A DNA stretch of 64,000 nucleotides, taken from NCBI GenBank assembly GCA_002839415.1, contig PGXZ01000003.1, forward strand, positions 34,903 through 98,902, in the 5' to 3' direction. Made by a program: the position numbers and the translations under genes. Positions 60,183-64,000 of this stretch are shown here, piece by piece. Under the pieces are notes generated by a model, which saw nothing but the letters and a program-made list of their open reading frames with translations, was not told where the DNA came from and ran no database searches. This stretch comes from Candidatus Saccharibacteria bacterium HGW-Saccharibacteria-1 (GTDB lineage Bacteria > Patescibacteriota > Saccharimonadia > Saccharimonadales > Saccharimonadaceae). Position 1 is the stretch's first letter, and every line of letters begins with the position of its first letter.

Positions 60183-61433
60183 CTAACTTTGTTTTAACAA
60201 TAAATCAAAATAATCAGTGCCGCCGAATGGTATTTTTTGTTTGATTATTTTCTTGCCGTCTAGGCTGCCGGCGGAATAGACGGTAAAAATGCCATAAAAT
60301 TCGTTAATTTCATCGACGGCCTTGGTTAGCCATTCTTTTTTGACTGCATCTTCGAACAAGTTCATTTGGTTTCTGCCAGACGGCACCAGATTGTAACAAT
60401 AGACGCGAATGAATTTTACGGTGCCATGTGGGCGTTTATTGAATAGCTCTAACATTTTTTGATAGATCTCTTGGTTGGTATAGAAAGGAGTTTTGTAGGT
60501 TTGGCGTGATTGCCAGTATTCACCGTTTTGAAATGACAATCCAATATAGACACCGCGGGCTTCGACCTGGCGAAATCGTAGTTTCATACCAGTTGTTTCG
60601 CATAAGTAACTGAGACATGGTAAGAGGTAATCGTTTTTACTGGAGGGGTCTTTGACCATCCATTGACGACCAACCATGCCAAGATTAGTTTCGTAATCGT
60701 CAATTTCATAGCCGCGTAAGCGCCGATACCAATATGTACCAGTGATGCTTTTAAATACTTGTTTTTTAAGTAGCAATTCGTCGGCGTTAATGAAATCAAT
60801 TGGTGTCATCATGCCGTATGAGTTCAATCTGGCTTGGTTATGTTTGGCGATGCCTGTTAGGTCAGTCAATTTGATGCTTTTGTAATAATCGATTAAATTA
60901 GTATGGTCGATTTTATCAAGACCGTCTGGTTTGTGCCAGCCGGCCGCTTGTTTGGCTAGAAACCTGTTACTGCCGATACCGACGTTAATGCGCATATAAT
61001 CGCCTATTTCGTCCCGAACACGCTGTTTGATTTCGTAACCAATTTCAGTCAGGCTTTGTCCTTTTAGAATTGGCTCAAGGCCGTGAAAATCGAGTAGCCC
61101 TTCGTCGATGCTTTTCATTTTGATTTTAGGGGAATAACTTTTCATGATTTTGATCAGTTTTCGGTAAACGTCATTGTATTTTGGCGGGTCGGTTTCAACC
61201 AGTATGAATTTAGGGCAAATGGCCATAACTTCGCTGCGGCGCATGCCGACTTTGATGCCAAGGGCTTTGGCTTCGTACGAGGCGGCAATTACGCAGCATT
61301 CTTTGGATATTCTGTTAGTTACGCCCATTGGTTTGCCGCGCAGCGATGGGTGTGCTTGTTGCTCGGCGGTCGCAAAGGCACTGTTGAGGTCGATATGCAT
61401 AATCAGGGCCTTTTCTTTGCTGATGTTATACAT
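60183..61433 (-). CDS. Y-family DNA polymerase (DinB/UmuC-like)
   Basis: 416 residues with MHIDLNSAFATAEQQ (the metal-binding Asp, with N-S in place of the usual F-Y at the steric region), SIDEGLLDF (catalytic SIDE, about 100-108), and VGIGSNRFLAKQAAGWHKPDG. C-terminal little-finger domain. Carries out translesion synthesis. Its ATG overlaps the stop of the small upstream gene (ATGTATAA), indicating tight coupling. Confidence 0.88.
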   Translation of the reverse strand: MYNISKEKALIMHIDLNSAFATAEQQAHPSLRGKPMGVTNRISKECCVIAASYEAKALGIKVGMRRSEVMAICPKFILVETDPPKYNDVYRKLIKIMKSYSPKIKMKSIDEGLLDFHGLEPILKGQSLTEIGYEIKQRVRDEIGDYMRINVGIGSNRFLAKQAAGWHKPDGLDKIDHTNLIDYYKSIKLTDLTGIAKHNQARLNSYGMMTPIDFINADELLLKKQVFKSITGTYWYRRLRGYEIDDYETNLGMVGRQWMVKDPSSKNDYLLPCLSYLCETTGMKLRFRQVEARGVYIGLSFQNGEYWQSRQTYKTPFYTNQEIYQKMLELFNKRPHGTVKFIRVYCYNLVPSGRNQMNLFEDAVKKEWLTKAVDEINEFYGIFTVYSAGSLDGKKIIKQKIPFGGTDYFDLLLKQS

Positions 61434-61701
61434 AGCTACCCTCGATCATACTGATTAGCGTCCAGGTTAAACCTTCGGCGTCGAATTCGAGGCGATAATC
61501 ATTGACGCCGTCGCTCATGTCGAAAATGTGTATCATTCGTTTGCCCCTAGCGGTCGGGTGTCGCATGCCAAAGGTAGTAAACGTAATCTCACTCCCCTTG
61601 TATTTCATTTTTTTGGGTATGCAAAGGGTTTTTTCAGGCGATTTGGCATAAAAAATAGTAATAATATCGACGCGTTTGTTAATTTTGATTGTTGGATCCA
61701 T
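61426..61701 (-). CDS. Small conserved protein coupled to the Y-family polymerase
   Basis: About 91 residues from the ATG at 61701 (GTGGGG upstream). An earlier TTG at 61710 is in frame. Its C-terminal MSDGVNDYRLE and GLTWTLISM match the protein at 8876. The stop overlaps the polymerase start by 8 bp, so a role alongside translesion synthesis is suggested but not shown. A leader of about 230 nt precedes it. Confidence 0.7.
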   Translation of the reverse strand: MDPTIKINKRVDIITIFYAKSPEKTLCIPKKMKYKGSEITFTTFGMRHPTARGKRMIHIFDMSDGVNDYRLEFDAEGLTWTLISMIEGSYV

Positions 61702-61914
61702 AAATTTCAAAGCCCCACTTTTAAAAAGAATAATTAGTTATAATTAACGGAATTTGGTTTGTGGAGCTTTTTCGTTAGTATCGTTCAGACCGTTATTCTG
61801 TTGATGCGTGGGCGGAAAAACTAAATTTTATGAATCAAAAGGCTTGCATCTGGAAACGCCAGGGCGAGTAGCTGCATAGCTGTATCTATTTTACTATTTT
61901 ATAGGGAAATTAAA

Positions 61915-61938
61915 AGCACCCTCGTAATTAAGGGTGCT
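61915..61938 (-). terminator. Terminator of the gene at 61957
   Basis: AGCACCCT (61915-61922) pairs with AGGGTGCT (61931-61938); on the minus strand TTTAATTT follows. Confidence 0.8.
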
Positions 61939-61956
61939 GGTGTTTGATAAATCTCA

Positions 61957-63138
61957 TTAGCATGGCAGCTTTTGTGGCTGAAAGATCGTATCGTCACTGC
62001 CGAATTGATACATTTTGTCGACTTTAGGTACTGTGAAATCTGGTCCGATTTCGGCCCCCAAGATATTCGCTGCATCAATCGCTTGTTCGGGTGAACATGG
62101 ATATTGAAGGTAAATATCTAATGATAGTTTTGTGAATTTACAGTCCGGGCTAATGAACTTTTTAATACAATCAATGGTTTTGCCTACGGAAAATAGTTTT
62201 ACGATATGTTCGCAAATCTCTTTTGATTCGTCGGCCGAACGTATTGCGTATCCAGAATAAACGTATTGCGAGTTGGTATCGTCGACGTCGTCGCGGTATC
62301 CAGTGAATTCTCCAAGTAGGTCGACATCAACGTCGTGCTCAACGAAAAGACGGTCGATTACTTTGTTGGTATTAAGTTTGAAAAGCTTTTTTATGTCTTT
62401 TTTATACTTTTTGTAAAAAATCCCTTTACAAAAAGCTTTTGCATAATTTTTTGCTTTGTCGTGCATTTTTAGGAATTCAATTAGTTCGCTCCAGGTAGCT
62501 TGACCTTCCTTGATGTATACAAACGAATATATAGCATTCAGGGGTAATTCCATTTCCAGACAGTCAATTGCTTGCGGTAGCTCTAATTTACTACAAAGTG
62601 CCAAGAATTCTCGATTTTCTTTGATTGAGTGTCTTGAAACATAGTCGTTTAGCTCGTTGTAGTAGCCATTCAGTATATACTTCTTTGCCATCTCTAACGT
62701 ATCAAGCGGCGTTGCAATTTTCATGCCGTTGGCAAATGACGACGTATTTAAATACTTAGACCCAATGTCTTTATTATCCTCAATGAGGAGTGATTTAATG
62801 AAGTTTAAATCAACGTCCTTTTGTGACAATAAGACGCGAACTTTTGACATCATTGAAGTATCTTGCGAGCTAAATTTTAATACAAATTTGAGCTCATCAA
62901 TCGTAAGCTTTTGCGTTGCGCCTAGCCGTATTTGATACATTACCTTTGATGTGTATTGTGGTTTTGCATAAAGACATATAGCGTCAACACTGACGCGCGT
63001 GTCCGCAAGCCCGGTGTTGATTTCGTCTAGTTGTGTCTGCCATTTAAAATCGTCTTTTGAATACTTAGTTCTTGCCAAAAATTCCCTCTGCTTAATTTTA
63101 AGCTGTTCAATGTCTGTGCATATAAACTCTTGATTCAT
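61957..63138 (-). CDS. Hypothetical helical protein
   Basis: 393 residues, almost all helical, Lys/Glu/Asp rich, with no TM or signal peptide. Ribosome site GGAGGG about 11 nt before the ATG. Ends SDDTIFQPQKLPC. A repeat-like pattern of helix pairs may indicate a scaffold. I do not recognise it. Stand-alone gene with its own promoter and terminator. Confidence 0.7.
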   Translation of the reverse strand: MNQEFICTDIEQLKIKQREFLARTKYSKDDFKWQTQLDEINTGLADTRVSVDAICLYAKPQYTSKVMYQIRLGATQKLTIDELKFVLKFSSQDTSMMSKVRVLLSQKDVDLNFIKSLLIEDNKDIGSKYLNTSSFANGMKIATPLDTLEMAKKYILNGYYNELNDYVSRHSIKENREFLALCSKLELPQAIDCLEMELPLNAIYSFVYIKEGQATWSELIEFLKMHDKAKNYAKAFCKGIFYKKYKKDIKKLFKLNTNKVIDRLFVEHDVDVDLLGEFTGYRDDVDDTNSQYVYSGYAIRSADESKEICEHIVKLFSVGKTIDCIKKFISPDCKFTKLSLDIYLQYPCSPEQAIDAANILGAEIGPDFTVPKVDKMYQFGSDDTIFQPQKLPC

Positions 63139-63241
63139 TTGACCCTACGCCCTCCTAAACTAAATTTTGAGCCGTGCCATGATGAGATTTTAAGAAACAA
63201 ATTTATACCAAGCGACATTCGCTAGATATAATTCATTTTGT

Positions 63242-63270
63242 ATTTTATAATTAAAACTATAAAATGTCAA
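63242..63270 (-). promoter_or_regulatory. Promoter of the gene at 61957
   Basis: Minus strand TTGACA (63265-63270), 17-nt spacer, TAAAAT (63242-63247). The -35 overlaps the end of the upstream gene. Confidence 0.75.
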
Positions 63271-63845
63271 ATTTGCTTAGGCTTGTTGGCATTCCAATTG
63301 TCGAAAAAATTTTCGGCGATTGTGATGTTATTGTCAATGAAGTGTTGATATGTTAATTCGTAAATCAGTTCAACGCCTTTGCTTAGTGATTTGGTAGCTG
63401 CGTCCATGATTTCGTTATATCTTGCAGGGTCTTTTGACTGCATCGAACCAAGCGTATCAGAAATAAATATTATTTTTTCAAGCTCTGACATATATGTGGC
63501 GCCTGAAGTGTGATTTTTGACGCTATTTAGTAAATCATTATTATTTATACCAAATTTTTCGTGGACTATTATTGAGGCAACGTGTCCGTGTAGTAAAATC
63601 GGTAGTTCCATTTGCTGCGTTGAAATTTTGATTGACCTCTGTTTTAAAAAATCTATGAGCTGCTCACCGCTCCATTCTCTGGCTAGATCGTGTAACAATC
63701 CGGCAGTTTCGGCGTCATATTGGTTAATATTGTGTATTTGGGCGAGTTTTTTGGCGTTTTCGGCAACGGATAGGACGTGTTTAAAACGACTTTCGCTCAT
63801 TTGGCTTTTTATATAATCAAGTGTTAGTTTTTCGGTTTGTGTCAT
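63267..63845 (-). CDS. yqeK: HD-domain hydrolase, YqeK-like
   Basis: 192 residues with FKHVLSVAENAKKLAQIH (first His), AGLLHDLAREW (HD pair, about 49-59), LLHGHVASIIV and NHTSGATYMSELEKIIFISD. This is the order of YqeK-type symmetrical Ap4A hydrolases. Cytosolic. No nadD is seen upstream within the window, where it often lies. Confidence 0.88.
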   Translation of the reverse strand: MTQTEKLTLDYIKSQMSESRFKHVLSVAENAKKLAQIHNINQYDAETAGLLHDLAREWSGEQLIDFLKQRSIKISTQQMELPILLHGHVASIIVHEKFGINNNDLLNSVKNHTSGATYMSELEKIIFISDTLGSMQSKDPARYNEIMDAATKSLSKGVELIYELTYQHFIDNNITIAENFFDNWNANKPKQI

Positions 63846-63936
63846 TGTTAAATTATAGCATTTTTATCAGGTTCTACTTTTTTGTATTTAGATTAAATAC
63901 TATTATAACACATTATGTGATATTTGTTAATCACCC

Positions 63937-64000
63937 CTACTCACTCACCGGCACCACCAGCCCAACCACAGCCTTCTCGCCAGTCTGCTTTATGGATAGC
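63937..64000 (-). CDS. C-terminal end of a gene entering from the right edge
   Basis: Minus-strand frame ending at the TAG 63937-63939 encodes LSIKQTGEKAVVGLVVPVSE at its end. Only 20 residues are visible, so no product can be assigned. Confidence 0.4.
   Translation of the reverse strand, partial: LSIKQTGEKAVVGLVVPVSE

Noticed and set aside
1..64000. Alternative genetic code with TGA as glycine, as in Gracilibacteria
   Set aside because: Several well-defined genes end in TGA and no conserved domain is interrupted by in-frame TGA.
1..64000. tRNA or rRNA genes
   Set aside because: I saw no cloverleaf with a GTTCGA-type loop nor rRNA-like conserved stretches; I cannot exclude one hidden in a gap without a model search.

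Overview
The window looks like a chromosomal segment of a candidate-phyla-radiation bacterium, most likely Candidatus Saccharibacteria (TM7). This is inferred from low GC, compact gene spacing, TGA used as a normal stop, many leaderless genes, no amino-acid or lipid biosynthesis, and ordinary core genes mixed with small unrecognised proteins and prepilin-like surface proteins. I could run no homology search. Family names rest on motifs I can read; many entries remain hypothetical.

Layout. 1-9.7 kb: a partial unknown gene behind a cobalamin-type riboswitch, a GNAT acetyltransferase, a Nudix hydrolase, an envelope-stress-like set (PspC protein, toast-rack protein, K+ channel, membrane protein), two unknown genes, a large prepilin-type surface protein and a GreA-like factor. 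9.8-19.4 kb: transport and signalling (P-type ATPase, MacB-like ABC pair with a response regulator and histidine kinase, NatAB-like exporter, AI-2E family permease). 19.4-29.5 kb: cysS, DHH phosphoesterase, recR, ybaB, a GT-C glycosyltransferase, dnaB, dnaX, tdk and a conserved small protein. 29.6-33.0 kb: a tandem array of four small membrane-protein cassettes, the most unusual region. 33.1-46.6 kb: rplL-rplJ, the thymidylate/dUTP genes (tmk, dcd, folA, thyA), galU, rplA, two pilin-like genes (one broken), a flavoprotein, a ParB-like protein, then rplK-nusG-secE. 46.7-48.9 kb: two related coiled-coil genes and a fifth, solitary cassette. 48.9-64 kb: a PAS histidine kinase, a metallopeptidase, P-loop kinases, an NRAMP-like transporter, HD hydrolases, a frameshifted GNAT gene, a GC-rich structured RNA candidate, a Y-family DNA polymerase and others.

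The array. Each unit carries, in sense order: a TTGAC(A)-type promoter, a 5' terminal repeat, a long unit-specific leader hairpin, a Shine-Dalgarno site, a small membrane-protein gene, a second unit-specific hairpin, and an inverted copy of the terminal repeat. The two arms of a unit share unit-specific bases across the gene, and the 3' arm always carries a 3-nt insertion. Spacers between units are 59-69 bp. The same plan recurs at 48.3-48.9 kb. This suggests a discrete modular gene cassette, or mRNAs whose ends pair. I know of no described system that matches it.

The nucleotide-pool genes (tdk, tmk, dcd, folA, thyA), replication genes (dnaB, dnaX, recR, a Y-family polymerase) and ribosomal or transcription genes (rplA, rplJ, rplL, rplK, nusG, secE, greA-like) form the housekeeping backbone. 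Pilin-like proteins, kinases and membrane proteins are probably involved in sensing and surface contact.
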